64,000 bases of DNA, from positions 558,001 to 622,000 of the forward strand of contig JAQQWL010000001.1 of the NCBI GenBank assembly GCA_038363925.1, in the 5' to 3' direction. Made by a program: the position numbers and the translations under genes. The notes beneath the pieces were generated by a model. The model searched no databases and was not told the origin of the DNA. It worked only from the letters and a program-made list of their open reading frames with translations. Source of the DNA: Apiospora phragmitis. Lineage: Eukaryota; Ascomycota; Sordariomycetes; Amphisphaeriales; Apiosporaceae. This document shows, in pieces, positions 23,300 through 34,994 of the stretch. Numbering within the stretch: position 1 is the first letter of the stretch; each line of letters begins with the position of its first letter.

Positions 23300-23327
23300 G
23301 TGGCCCGTGAGGGGGTGCTTTAGCTTA
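23300..23327 (-). repeat. Right TIR, 28 nt
   Basis: Reverse complement of 21,423-21,450 with no mismatch. Confidence 0.9.
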
Positions 23328-24014
23328 TGCAGCTGGGCAACTTCTAGATTACATCATCACCACCAACGTGCATGGTCAGATGCGACCTTCGCAGGTGTAT
23401 GCGGCGTGAACCTGGTTCCCACCTGCGAGGGGTGTTCGGGTTGGCTCGGTTGCTTCGGTATTGCCACATCGGGATAAGTATATCTCACTGCCTATATTCA
23501 ATGCAAAACTGCGTTGGACGCTACTTCTCCCCCAATTCGCCCCTATTGGCCCGCAATACGATTCCAGATACACTGGATCTTTACTGCCCACCCTTCGGTT
23601 GGAATTGAGATCAAATTTCCCCCGACCTCAGATCTCCAGAAGGTATATCGATTTGGCGATTTGGTTGTGCTATTAACCCGCCTGGCCATACGATAGATAC
23701 ATCGTGTTATACCAAACGATCTTACAGAGCAATTTGGTTCAACATGATATTATTGCGAACGAAGGGACACAAATATCTGTGGTCATACCATACTATCCAT
23801 CATCAAAAGCTAGTGTAATGAAGAGAAAGAAATAGTCAAGGTGGCATCGGGTTAGCTAAGTAGGTGAGCTAAGTCAGAATTGGGCATATAGCTGGGCTAC
23901 TTAATTTATTCTATGCAGGTGTCGTCGGGTCTCTCATTACTGACACGGTCAATCCTCAACACCGGCCAACGCTCCACCCGAAATGTTGTATCCTACTTCC
24001 CCCTTCTCCCCCCT
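23328..24014. other. Intergenic, no gene seen
   Basis: Normal-composition spacer. Short overlapping open frames at 23,372-23,696 on both strands have no recognisable features. Confidence 0.45.
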
Positions 24015-24505
24015 TCAAAGCACCGCACTCAACATAGTGACGGGCACATTGAACGCCACCGTCCCGGCCTCGATCTCCGCAAATCCCGTGGCATTGGTCC
24101 GCTTCCCACCCTCGTCGGTCCAGATGTGCGCGACGGAGATCTTAATAAGCTCGCTCTCAGACGCGTCGGTCCACATGGACTGGACGCGCGAGTTGGCCTG
24201 CCCAGCACCCACGTTGTCGCAGTCTAGCCAACCCTGCTGGATGTAGATGGGGTGGCAGACGACATCGAAGGCCGGCGCCGCCGCGATGTAGCCCGCGGGG
24301 GCGCTGATGTTGAAGGAGGCGCTGCACCCGCCGGGCGAGCAGCCTCGGCGAAGTCGGTTGCGGGCCACTCGGCGTACGGCGGTGCATCCCGCGACGCGAT
24401 GGGTTTGGAGGGGGAGGAAGAGGACTGGAAGTTCTGGGCGTAGCCTTGGTTGAAGGCGGCGGCGGCCGTAATGGTGGACGCGACTGCGATCATGGAGGCG
24501 ATCAT
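24015..24505 (-). CDS. Small secreted protein of unknown function (frameshifted)
   Basis: ATG at 24,505 begins a signal peptide (MIASMIAVASTITAAAAF). The mature part reads YAEWPATDFAE and, after a one-base shift near 24,342-24,346, GCSPGGCSASFNISAPAGYI, DVVCHPIYIQQGWLDC, then RVQSMWTDASESEL and FAEIEAGTVAFNVPVT to the stop at 24,015. The shift is explained if GAGGC lacks one G. About 162 residues in total. Four cysteines (GCSPGGC, VVC, LDC) could form two disulfides. I know of similar uncharacterised secreted ascomycete proteins but no function. The frameshift is probably an assembly indel, given the same kind of error in many neighbours. Confidence 0.65.
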
Positions 24506-25604
24506 TTTGATGGTATAAGATGGCCTGGGGTTGTCCGATGAGGGATATGATAAAAAGAGTTGGATCTATATAAGAAAGGATTATTCTGTATGTCCGTTAA
24601 AGCTATGGAACTATCTCAGTCTGCACCAGTGGAATTTCCATTCGTTTATATACATTTAATTTCAGCCACCATGTAACGTGACCTGTCTCTAAGACTTTCG
24701 CGAGTCAATGGCAAACTACCATCGGAATGCTGATCGGCGGGTAGGGACTTTGACTGCTTAGCAGTTTCGCTGTGTCATTGTGTTACCGTGTCTCCGTGTC
24801 ACTGTGCTACGTTGCTTACTTTTCCACTCCTCGTATTTGTTGCAGATCGCCACGCTTAGCCCAGCCACGAGTAGCCCGCCCCCTCTTTAGCTCGTTCCGC
24901 ACGTAAGCCCTATTGTACGAGTAACATATGTCCATGGCACTGCTGACATCAAAGCCACTGCATACTAATTAGTGACGTTCACCTCCTAACTACCCTCTCT
25001 CGCAATCCCATTGGCCCCTGTGGTCTCCAGCTGAAAGAGCTGAGTAGATGCCGCCCGTATAATTCGCCGGACAACACCCGCACAAGGATAACAAATTACA
25101 TTGGACCCGATGCGAATACAGCGAGCTTCGCCTCGTCCTTATTAGTTTGTTATTAATGTCGATATCTTGTCCTTAGTCACTATTTCGAAACAGAAGACAG
25201 GGGTAATACCACAAGCCAAGCTTCTGAGCCCTTGGCAAGTGTATAGATGCAACAACGTTGCATTCTCGAGTTAATATATGCGCTTGAGAAGTTACTAATG
25301 GGAACCTAGGCTATGTAGCTGAGTGATCTATATCAACATACGACTTGAATGAAGCTAATATTATGACAAATTGCGTATATTCTCCGCGGTTCACCAGTCT
25401 AGCGCCGTATATACTGAGTTAACTTGGTATCCAGTTTTTAGATGCTCTTTCCGTTTACCATTACACATCTCTAGGGTTCTGCCTGTCACAGACATGTTTA
25501 GGAGAATTCGAAGGGTAAGCGAATGATCCTCCTCCCCCCTCAAGTGGTAGAATGCCATTGCATCCATGGCAGCCACAACAATACACTCATCTCCAATACC
25601 TTCC
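24506..25604. other. Intergenic, no gene seen
   Basis: 1.1-kb spacer between two minus-strand genes. Around 24,770-24,815 there is an imperfect run of GTGTCNCTGTG-like words. No gene or RNA recognised. Confidence 0.45.
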
Positions 25605-27572
25605 TCAAACAGCCTCGATCAAACATCGTTGTTTCTTTGGCGTCATCAGGAAGTACTGACTTGGCTCCATGTCCTCGTCACAGAAGTCGTCGACCGTAAG
25701 AGACGCGTGGGTTACGGAAGGTAAGGAAGAAGCGAGCCGTGGCAAGCCGTAGCTCCATCCGGGCCAAGTGCACACCCATGCATACTGTCACACACTATTG
25801 TCAGTACCGATGAACCATGGAACGATTGGGGGTGTCATAAGTAAACACTCCGGGGTTATGTGTATATATGTCAACTCACCTCGACTTCCGCTACCGAAGG
25901 GGACAAAGCTGTCCTTCATGGCCTGTGTTGGTCTCTCCCACCTCGAAGGGTCAAACTTGAGTGGGTTGGGGAATATGGCTGGATTCCTGTGCATCGTGTA
26001 TGCCTGCGTGCTCACGGTGGTGCCCCCTGGGATCCAGTGACCGCAAAACTCGATGCCCTCGGGAGGTACCTGTAGTAAGAATGAATGTTAGTAACCAGCC
26101 AAACTAGGCAGAGTGTAATCATGGTAGACAATAGTTACTAATGCATTGACGTGCTCAGAGAGAGTAAAGTGGCATCGTCGACTCTTGCTTGAGAAAGGGA
26201 GGGAGACGGGGTGTGCTTACTGCTCTAGGAAGCCCTGCTGGCACAGACGAGTACAGTCGCAAGGTCTCCTCTATGGCTTGGTTCAAGTACGGAAGCTTCT
26301 TGAGGTCACCGTCCTCGAACGAATCGGGCAGCGTATCAAGCTCATCCATCAACCTGCTCCTGACCTTGTCATGCTTGCAGACGAGCCATATGAGGTACGT
26401 CAGGGTATTGGAGGTCGTGTCCGACCCGGCCACGATGTAGGACTGGGCGTTGGCGCGGACCTCGTGGAACTCAAGGCCCTCCTCGCCGGGCTTGGGGTGG
26501 TACAGCTTGGACAGCAGCGACGGCTTTACCTCTTCGCCCTCCTCCTCGACCACGCGGTAGTGTCGCTGGAGTATCTCCGTCGCGAACTTTTGGGTGCGGT
26601 CCAGGACCTCCGTGCCCTTCCGTATAAAGGGGACCGGGAAAGGGAGGTATCGGGAAAGTTTGGTCATAATGGGAAATGAGATGCGGATGCTCTGTGCAGA
26701 CCCAATGGCAGCAAGGTTTCGCATGTATTCATTTTTCTGCTCAAAACATTAGCCATTCATGCATGCAGCGTGCGGTTTCGGTCTCGCACTCACTTCGCCC
26801 ATTTCCAGCTGGTTGAAAGACTGGCCAAAGCTCAACTCTGCGATAATGTCGGTGGCCATACACATGGACCAGAAGAAGACATCCTGGATTTGCTGTCAGT
26901 CTCTTTTAGCTGGTCATAAATCTCGAACGGAAGCTTACAGTTGCACCACGGCGTTGCGTCTCTTCCGCCATGCGCTGGATCGCCATGCGGACTTTGCCGT
27001 CGATGGTCTGCTTGTGTCGTACCAGGCCTGAGTCGGACATAGCCGCCGACATGAGCCTGCGGTATCGACGGTGCAAAGCAATATTGGTGGTGCTGAAGAC
27101 GCTCTCCACATTGACCAGTTGCGTGTACCACGACGTCTTCGGGAACTCGCCCTTGACCGAGTACATCCTTTGCATGGCGGCGACATCCTTGATGCTAACC
27201 TCGTGCGGGCTGGTTCTCACGATAGGGCCTGATTGCTTCTCCTTAGCACGACGATAGTCTTTCCCTCGAGTGCATACACGATCTCAATCAGGGTCTCGTA
27301 CCATATTTCTCGTGGAGTTCATGTATGTAGGTGGGTTTGCGTCCTTTGAGCAAGTGGTACTTTCCGATGGCTTCGGTGAAGTTGGAATACCACGGACCAG
27401 GTAGCTTCGCAAGAGGGCCGTTCACAGCACTGAACAAATACTATTGTAGATTGGTTTAGTTTTGGCCCTGATACAACTTGTCACATGGTGTTGGAACATG
27501 ACTTACCGCAAGAAGTTCCAAAGCAAGCACGGCAAGAGCAATATAGGTCTGGTATGTACTAAAGAGCTGCAT
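25605..27572 (-). CDS. Cytochrome P450 monooxygenase (C-terminal frameshift)
   Basis: Microsomal class-II fungal P450 in seven exons: 27,572-27,507, 27,440-27,302, 27,228-26,939, 26,883-26,794, 26,736-26,221, 26,069-25,880 and 25,784 onward; all introns are GT-AG. Exon 1 is a membrane anchor. Seen in order: proline hinge LPGPWY, C-helix region LHRRYRRLMS, I-helix AGSDTTSNTL, K-helix EETLR, meander PLKFDPSRWERP and the heme loop FGSGSRVCMG, created by joining exons 6 and 7. After NPRVS the frame shifts in TCTTACGG (about 25,694-25,701). As read, translation ends at 25,678 (about 465 aa). Skipping one T gives the expected tail (DEDMEPSQYFLMTPKK) to the stop at 25,605, about 490 aa. Substrate unknown; no biosynthetic cluster is evident next to it. 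Confidence 0.85.
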
Positions 27573-28312
27573 TTCGGACGGGAAAAAAAGTGAGGCCCAA
27601 GGAGCGGGGAAATGCACAGGAATATTGCAAGACTCTTTTCGTTTGAGTATTTATATTTTTTGTCCTCTTGGGCGAAATAGTAGACTGCTGTCGATTGTTT
27701 TGAAATTATATGTGATAGTAAGGTTGGTCAAGCCGAAACTAAATATAATACCACTTCCAGAGACTAGATCATTGTCTTTTATCTCTGTCCTCGTGAGGCG
27801 GGCGCCGTTGAAGCTAGTGTAGGTCGGGTTGGAATCGGCACTTGTGGGATAACGAGGGTAAGTTCGGTGCTATCGGTACCCGCTCGCGCCCCGATGTATC
27901 TTTATGCGGAAAGGGTCGGCTTGCGTTTATGAACCCAACCCCCCTCGGTCAAAACCTCGGCCTTAGGACTTTCAATCATTCTGCGGAGCAACGAGGTCAA
28001 ATGCATTGATTGGTTTCTATTGATGAATTGTCAATCAGGTAACCTACTTAGTGTGGACGTGAATTACGTAGGTACGTACTGGTCGCGACCTAACGGCGTG
28101 GCTTCCCCCCCCCCCTCTTCCTCCACACGATGGCCGGCACTCCCGTTCTTCCCCGCCCCTGCTTCTCCACAGCCAAAAGCTTCACCCGACTTCAAGACGG
28201 TCTAAGGCTTCGGAGATAAAGATAACAAACGCTCTATTCAGTGACTACCATTGGGTTGCGTTATTTGTTGTGTAGGGGTACGCATCTAAAACTATATTAC
28301 TGAAACATGCTA
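27573..28312. other. Intergenic between P450 and Ca2+-ATPase
   Basis: Contains a pure C tract followed by a pyrimidine run (about 28,106-28,130). No coding frame recognised. Confidence 0.45.
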
Positions 28313-31300
28313 TTAAATTCGACTTCTCTCGTCATCGCTGGCAGATCCAATCTGGATAGAAGGGATTGCACCATCCGTCACTACCACCGCTGGCACCTGC
28401 GAGTCCCGAGGCGCCTCAACATCCCCTTCGGTCGTAGTGGCTTTCTCTCTCTTGAACCTGCCGAATATCTGGCCGATTCGTGAAAAGAACGCCCCCAAAG
28501 CATAGTAGACAACCACGACGGGACGTCCGACCACCCCCGCAACCTTTCCGTACCGAATGTCGGGCAGAGTCTCACAACCACCGCCCAAGGCAAAGATATG
28601 AGAGCCAAGACGACGCAAATGGCCCATTGCGTACCGTTGATGCTGGTAATGGAGAATGCCGCGCCACCGACAAAGACGATGGCAATTTGCGCCCCAACCA
28701 TCACGCAGTTGATCCCGATAAAGAACTTGTTGCGATGGACACCCTCGAAGATGTTGAACTTGTTGTCGAGTCTCCTGTTATTGAACTCGTTGAAGATCTG
28801 CATCCACACGAATGTGTTAAAGACCATCGTGTCAAGTTCAAGCTCGGTGTAATCTAAGATTTGACGCCCCGCATAATGCAAGATCAGAGTGGCCGTTAAT
28901 TGGAAGATGGCTTGCCCAACAATCATCTTCCACATGTTGATGGTGATTAGGGGTGCTGACTTGGGCTGGGGCGGGCGATCCAGAATCTTCTCAGTTGGCG
29001 GATCTGTAGCCAAAGCTAGCGCCGCGAACGTGTCCATGATGAGGTTCACCATAGAAGCTGTACCGCAGTAAGGACCGACTTCATCTCCGGATCGGATACC
29101 GCACTGATGAACGCCAGCAGCACAGCCGTGATGTTGACCGTGATTTGAAACTGTGAGTCTTGGTCAGTCAAAGCACATAAGTATAGTGGAAACGGAGCTT
29201 GCTCACCTGAAGAAACTTCTGCACTGCATCGTTCACAGCCCTGCCCCATTTCAAGGCGACGATGATTGACGCAAAGTTGTCATCCATCAATACAATTGAC
29301 GAAGCCTCCTTTGCCACCTCTGTACCCGAAATGCCCATGGAGAAGCCCACATCTGCTGCCTTGAGAGCAGGGGCGTCGTTGGTACCGTCACCGGTCACAG
29401 CAACCGTCTCACCACGTTCTTTCAGGCACATAACCAGAATCCGTTTGTCCTCGGGGGATGATCGAGCAAGTACTTGAAGCCGGGGGATGGTCTTCTCCAT
29501 TTTCCTCGTCGCTGAGCCTCCTGAAGACTGGCCCTTCCATAATGATTCCATTGGTGTAGATGCCACATTCGGTGGCAATAGCCTGCGCAGTAACCACATT
29601 GTCTCCGGTGACCATCCTGACGACGACACCGGCGTACTGAGCCTTCTTAACGGCTTTTGGGACTCCGGATCGAACGGGATCCTGTATCCCAACCAGGCCA
29701 AGAAAAATGAGGTTTCCAAGTACGTCAGACAAGTCCACGTGTCCATCTTCGGTGGAGATCTCAGCTGGAGGCCACTGGCTGAAATCTCGGTACACAAGAC
29801 TGATCGTTCGAAGAGATTTGCGCGCATACGAGTTGATCGTATCGTTGAGTACACCGACATCCGACTCCGACAAAGCGCTAGTAGTCAGTTCGGTAGTCAC
29901 CAGGTTGGTAGTGACTACTTTGCTGGTGCAGCATTCGAGCAAGATCTCCGAGGCACCTTTGATGAGCAGCCGGTAACCTCCTGTGTGGCGCTTGACGACT
30001 GCGCCCATGCACTTTTTGGAAGAATCAAACGGCATCATCTGGACCACCTGCTCATTCGCCCGAGCTTGTGATAGAGACTGCATTCCAAGGTGCTCCTTGG
30101 ACAGTTGCAACAGAGCCGTCTCGGTTTTTGATCCGATGAAAGTAGATTGACCCTCTTCCTCTCCTTCGAACGCGGTGGAGTTGATGGCTACAGACTGGAT
30201 GATAGCTTCCTTTGTAGCAGCTGTGAGGCCGGAGGCCCATTGGGGACACTGTCTGAGTGTTGGCCCCTTTGCCGTCTGGTTTGTCGAAACTTGTTGATCC
30301 AAAGGTCCCTGCGACCACGGTCATCTTATTCGTGGTCAAAGTTCCCGTCTTGTCGGTGCAGATCGTTGTTGCGTTGCCCATCGTTTCGCACGATCGGAGG
30401 ACACGAACGAGATTGTTCTCCTTCAACAAACGTTTCGTTGCAAATGCGAGAGCCAGTGTAACAGCCAGTGGCAGTCCTTCAGGGACAGCAACCACAACAA
30501 TGGTGATGGCCACAATCAATATGTCCAAAAACTCGGACGCCTTCTCCTCTGGGATCTTGTGGTTTGAAGGTAGCCCAGCAAGGAAACGAAAGAGGAGAAT
30601 GAAAAACAGGAGGCCAGCGGCAGCCGTACCAAGCTTGGCGATTGCAACAGCCAGTTTCTCAAGCTTGGCCTGCAAGGGTGTCGATTCGATATCTGTACGT
30701 ACAGAGATCATGATCTTGCCGAAACTGGAATTGACGCCCACAGAGGTACATACGAAGGTCCCGACACCCTCGAGAACCTTAGCCCCTGAGATGATGAAAG
30801 GGTCGAGGTTATTCGCTGATTGGCCACTTTCAAGAATGTCCATCACCTGCTGGCCGCCAGTCTTCCTGATCGAGTCAGACTCGCCAGTGGCCGATGACTC
30901 GTCGCACCTCAGATCGTGACCGCTGATGAAGATTCCATCAACTGGGATGAGGTCGCCAGGCTCCAAGTGCAAGACGTCACCGACCAGAACATCATGAACG
31001 TTGATCATGTACGACTTTCCTGATCTGATGACTTTGATCTCACGATCATCCTTCTTCTCGTTCAATTTGACGAAAGCGCGCTCTTTCTGCCAATCGTTCA
31101 ATGAACCAACAACGGTGACAATAATGATGGCAATGCATATAGCAACTCCTTCCACCCACTACAACATGGCATCGTCAGTACCAAGCCACTATAATGACGT
31201 AGGTGACAAAATATATACGTACGTCAACTGGAGGAGGACTTCCAGGCGGATGAGGCCTTCCAAGAGTTTCATATAAGCCGAGTGATAAGGAGATGACTGC

Positions 31301-32050
31301 CGCTCCGGTCAAAACTAGTATGACTTTGTCGTTGTAGGCATTCCACATTAGCCTCCAGAGCCTGGGATTAGATATGTTAGCTCATACCTAGCAAATCATG
31401 CAATTCGAGGCGGCAAGACTACCACACCTGGAAGGTGAGGGCGAGTCTGAAATCGACGATAATCGGGCGAACAGCTAAGAAACAGTTTTGTTGACTCACG
31501 ATGTCGCCTTTTTGGCTGGTAGAACGTTCTTTCCATACACTCGGATACGGTCAGAGAAGGCTTCAGGGTAGCCGCAATGTTTTCTGTGGACGCCTCATGC
31601 TTAATGTTCTGAGTTGCCTCTTCAAGCGTGATCCGTCGTCGTGCGGATGTCTCGTCGACACTGAGCCCGGCATGGATATCAGTCTGCAGTCCTCTCTCGA
31701 TCCCGCGCAAGCCGCCAAGCGCCTTGAATACCTGAAGCGACTTCGGGTCGATGAGTTTGTTGAGATGCCCTGGGCTGAATGCAAAGGGGTTTTCTTCGAC
31801 TGTGAAGTCACCTTTCAGTTCCTGGGTCTGGACGCAGCGCATCCTCTGGTTTGTGGACTCCCGTTGCAACACTGGAGGCGCGGCTTCGATTACTAGGTGT
31901 AAGGAAAGGATTCGATCTCGTAGGTGTGAGGAAAGGGTTGGAGATGGTTGAAAGGCGAGAAAGCGTTCGCGCATCTCCAACGTCGTTGTCTTGGCCCAGG
32001 TGGGTGTTGACTTGAAGCGTCGGTGGCGTTAAAGTATGTTGGCCGGCCAT
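28313..32050 (-). CDS. PMCA-type Ca2+-transporting P-type ATPase (several frameshifts)
   Basis: P2B calcium pump, probably vacuolar or plasma membrane, exporting or storing Ca2+. ATG at 32,050 ([13 protein letters not shown]) opens a Ser/Pro-rich tail with the repeated word NPFLTP. Introns: 31,362-31,499, 31,159-31,222, 29,151-29,206. Motifs in order: [39 protein letters not shown], the phosphorylation site [21 protein letters not shown] (nucleotide site), [29 protein letters not shown] and [18 protein letters not shown]. Six single-base shifts are needed (about 31,815, 31,585, 30,242, 29,501, 29,050, 28,568) but there is no nonsense codon. At least two are explained by run length (AAAA for AAA, TGG for TGGG). 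That argues for sequence error rather than decay. A C-terminal [18 protein letters not shown] segment and a basic tail end at 28,313. Confidence 0.88.
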
Positions 32051-34122
32051 GATAGCGAATAAGGGGTACTCCACCTGAGTATACTCGATTTGTCTTGTTG
32101 AGTATGCAACGTATAGTAAAGAGTCCTCTCATCAGGTATTCGGTGATGCAAGAATGTGTGCCGTTTATCCGTGTCAACAGCAAAGGCCTCCCAGGGAAAC
32201 GGCAGAAGATGGATGCATTATAAGCGAGGCCTTCTGCACCGCCTTGAGGCTTTTTTTCGGGGGCGGAAAGTGATGACGGTCGAGGCAGATAGCACCCAAT
32301 GAATCGCAAGTCAGGGTAACCTCGATCAAACGATTAACAGTTTTCCCAAGCGACAGGTGCGCTTGGCCGACCCGCTGCCTAGAATACGCCATACATGACT
32401 ACTTGGGTACTCACACGTAGCTTTGTGAGATTAGGGAAGTACCTAGGTAGGCTGTGCAAGAGGGAGGTGTCTTGGACTCGCTCTGAAAGGGTGGTTGCCA
32501 ACGGAGAGCAAACATGAATCGGCCTCATCGGGGCCTTGGCTCTTTCCCAAGTGTCACTGACAACTCCTACCAAACCAGGCCAACAAACGGATGAATCTCA
32601 ATAGCCAGGTATTGAGGCTTTTGGGTGTTGCATCGTACTTTCCGTGGCCACTAGTTGAGGCAGTGTAATGTCAGGTAGGTACGTTGGGATTGTGTGTCGA
32701 CTGAAAAGTGAAAGCACACATGCAGATGACAGAGGTCTGAGCACCCAACAATTTGGGATGTACGGCGGGGTGGATCAGCAACGGCAGGAAACGAGAAGGA
32801 AACGACAGAAACCTGTCGGCTGGGATCATCTCCGCGTCGGAAGAGCCAAGGCGAGGGAATACGAGTCAGTCCAGATCGTCAGCACACCAGAAAGAGGTCT
32901 ACAGCTGCCAGTGCCAAGCACGGGTGCTGCGAGTAGTTGAGGCTGTGCTGTTTTTGCCTCATGGGAGGCCCCAAGCAGCCCAGAGTGGGGCGTATCTTGG
33001 CTAAGCGACTACCTAAACCTTATTCGGTTATCGGCCAATCACGAGGCCGTCATGGCCGATATAAGGAAGTGGGGCCTCTATCAAGTTCCTGCTGAATACA
33101 GCAGGTCGGGACGACTAAGGAGTTACATGAACATGTGGTCGGTCTGCAAGCTCTAGAACCATGCCATGCATAGAGACGGCCGAAATGAAAAAGAGCTCTA
33201 GAGTTTGATATCCCGAGATAATTTCGCTGCAGTCAGTCGAATAGCCAAATGGCTCAACCTCCACCCGACATGGATCGTTTCCACCCGAGTTTCCGTGAAG
33301 CCGGGTGGTATTGTGCTGACTTGGGAATGGATCGAAGTCGAAGAAAGGACAGGGCGGAAAAAAAGAGAAAGCCGTAGGATATGGGATCCGAAGGCATAGA
33401 TTGTGTGTATCGGAAGTTTGATCCTCACGTGTGTTTCCCCCATTCTGGCCTTCGTGATGCAGGGCCAAGAGGTCATGTTGTTCTGGTGCCAATAAGGGGC
33501 GGAGAAGTTCGAAAGAGGGTTTCAAGAGCTGGAGGTTGGAAAACAGTAATGGGCGATGCTGCCTCGCGTTGGAGGCCTCGATGGGCTATGCGTGCTTGGC
33601 ATACGTCCTCCGTATTGTCGTTGTTTCGATCGATTCCGTATCCACTGCACGGGTCGATCCTCCGAGTCCGGGCATGCACCGGCACATACACCGGCAGTGC
33701 AGTATGTACTTTGCAAGTGTCCCTTGTGTAGGGAGTGTGAAAGCAAGCAAAGATAGTTTGAAGCAAGGTAGTTGCTTTTCAACTTTGATGAAACGCCAAG
33801 TCAGCCCAGCCGAGATGAAAACCTTGCAGCCAACAAGCACCAGCAGATTACATTCAAAATCCGTCGATTGTCAAGTATAGTGCTATGAAGCCTCTTTACA
33901 GCTTCCGGGGCAGGGGTCTACATATTTATACACTGGCATCAACATTTACCACGTAAAAGATAATTTGATAGTGGGTTGGTTCTGTTCACCGGTTTCCCCT
34001 GACCGCCTCTTGTGGGTTGAGTAGAGGAAAATGCATTGCTAGAAAAAGGAATCAATAACGCATTAGTTATTATGCCAGATAGGAAGGTAGTGTTGTCTTG
34101 GTAGTCATCCTCGAAACTTTTA
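32051..34122. other. Intergenic, 2.1 kb, no gene recognised
   Basis: Region upstream of the Ca2+-ATPase and downstream of the FSH1-like gene. Several open frames of 60-138 codons overlap on both strands (for example 33,115-33,525 minus), none with family motifs or plausible splice partners. Confidence 0.4.
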
Positions 34123-34994
34123 CTAATGGCGCATCGTATCCTGCCCAGGCCAAGTCCCGCGGATCGCACACCACTGCAGCAGCTGGGCTAGCTCTTCACT
34201 AACCTCCTTGGCCCTTGGTATCTCGTGCCCCCGCCATGATTGTAGACCTTTCGTATGTAGGGATCGCACAGCCCCGCCAGCTGGATCGACGCTGGCAGCC
34301 TGGGGTCCTTCTCGCCGAAGACGTGGACCGTGGGGATCCTGATCTTGAGCTCGGCGGGGATCTTGTTGAGGTTGAGGCCGAAGCAGTCGTCCGAGTCGAA
34401 CTGCGCCCTCCGCACGACCGAGGCGTAGTCCGTGAGCTGCCACCGGTCCCGGGTGACTTCGGCCGTCGTCTTCTCCAGCAGCTGCTTCTTGGTCCGCACG
34501 TCCAGATTCTCGACCTCCTTGGACACTTGCACGCCCAGATCCTTGAGCGCCGTGATGGGAACGCCCCCGCATATGAACATGGCAAACTGAAAAGGGGGCG
34601 GCGAGTCGGGCTTGTACCACTGCTGGTAGAGCATGTAGCTAGAGACCAAGGCGCAGCCCTGGGAGAACATCAAGACTCCATTGTATGGTCCATTTTGCTC
34701 TAAAACTCCCCTCAGCCACTTGTGACCGGCGCAGATGGCTTTTATATCGGTCCCCTCATAGAAGGCATAGTGAGGCGGCTCGTAGAAGAGCGGGGTGTCT
34801 GGTGCCGGCGATGATGGCTGCGGCCCATCTATGAAGTCAAACTCGAACTTCGGCACCGCTGTTTCCAACTTGGAGCGCAAAGAGGCTGTCGCAGTTAGTT
34901 GGTGGCTGTGGAGATTGGAGGCAGTGCAAATACCTGTCTGTGACTTGAAGATCCGGCCGCTTGTCCCTTTACCATGTAAACACAGTATTTTCAT
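34123..34994 (-). CDS. FSH1-family serine hydrolase (C-terminal frameshift)
   Basis: Alpha/beta-hydrolase of the FSH1 type (PF03959). ATG at 34,994: MKILCLHGKGTSGRIFKSQT is the conserved start. A 48-nt intron (34,886-34,933, GTATTT...CTAAC...CAG) joins to ASLRSKLETAVPKFEFDFID; read unspliced the frame stays open, so the intron is easily missed. The nucleophile elbow is degenerate in appearance: GVLMFSQGCALVSSY (family GxSQG). VHVFGEKDP is the region of the acidic residue and HGGGHEIP that of the catalytic His. The His region is reached only by a one-base shift in the G run at 34,228-34,232; unshifted, the protein ends at 34,188 with an unrelated tail. With the shift it continues EVSEELAQLLQW to 34,123, about 273 aa. 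Likely cytosolic; in fungi FSH1 relatives often sit in or near metabolic clusters. Confidence 0.82.

Larger units (their letters stand above)
21423..23327 (+). mobile_element. Pogo/Fot1-type transposon with perfect 28-nt TIRs
   Basis: A 1.9-kb element with identical inverted ends (TAAGCTAAAGCACCCCCTCA plus CGGGCCAC at 21,423-21,450 and its complement at 23,300-23,327), including the TA duplication. The interior is RIP-degraded. A plus-strand transposase relic at about 22,030-22,580 reads YNINKISIG-G-NGNY (first catalytic region), LSPLVIFKG, VVLIYNNYKSYINNNFL (second catalytic region), IFYKLYYNYII and VLNIKVFNLLKKR. About 100-200 bp at each end keep normal GC. An inverted, more damaged copy lies at 13.7-15.2 kb. 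Confidence 0.85.

Noticed and set aside
28480..28857. Plus-strand open frames over the Ca2+-ATPase, P450 and MFS genes
   Set aside because: They lie opposite strongly conserved coding sequence and have no motifs of their own.
33115..33525. 136-codon minus-strand frame in the 32-34 kb spacer
   Set aside because: No signal peptide, domain or splice partner; overlaps equally long frames on the other strand.
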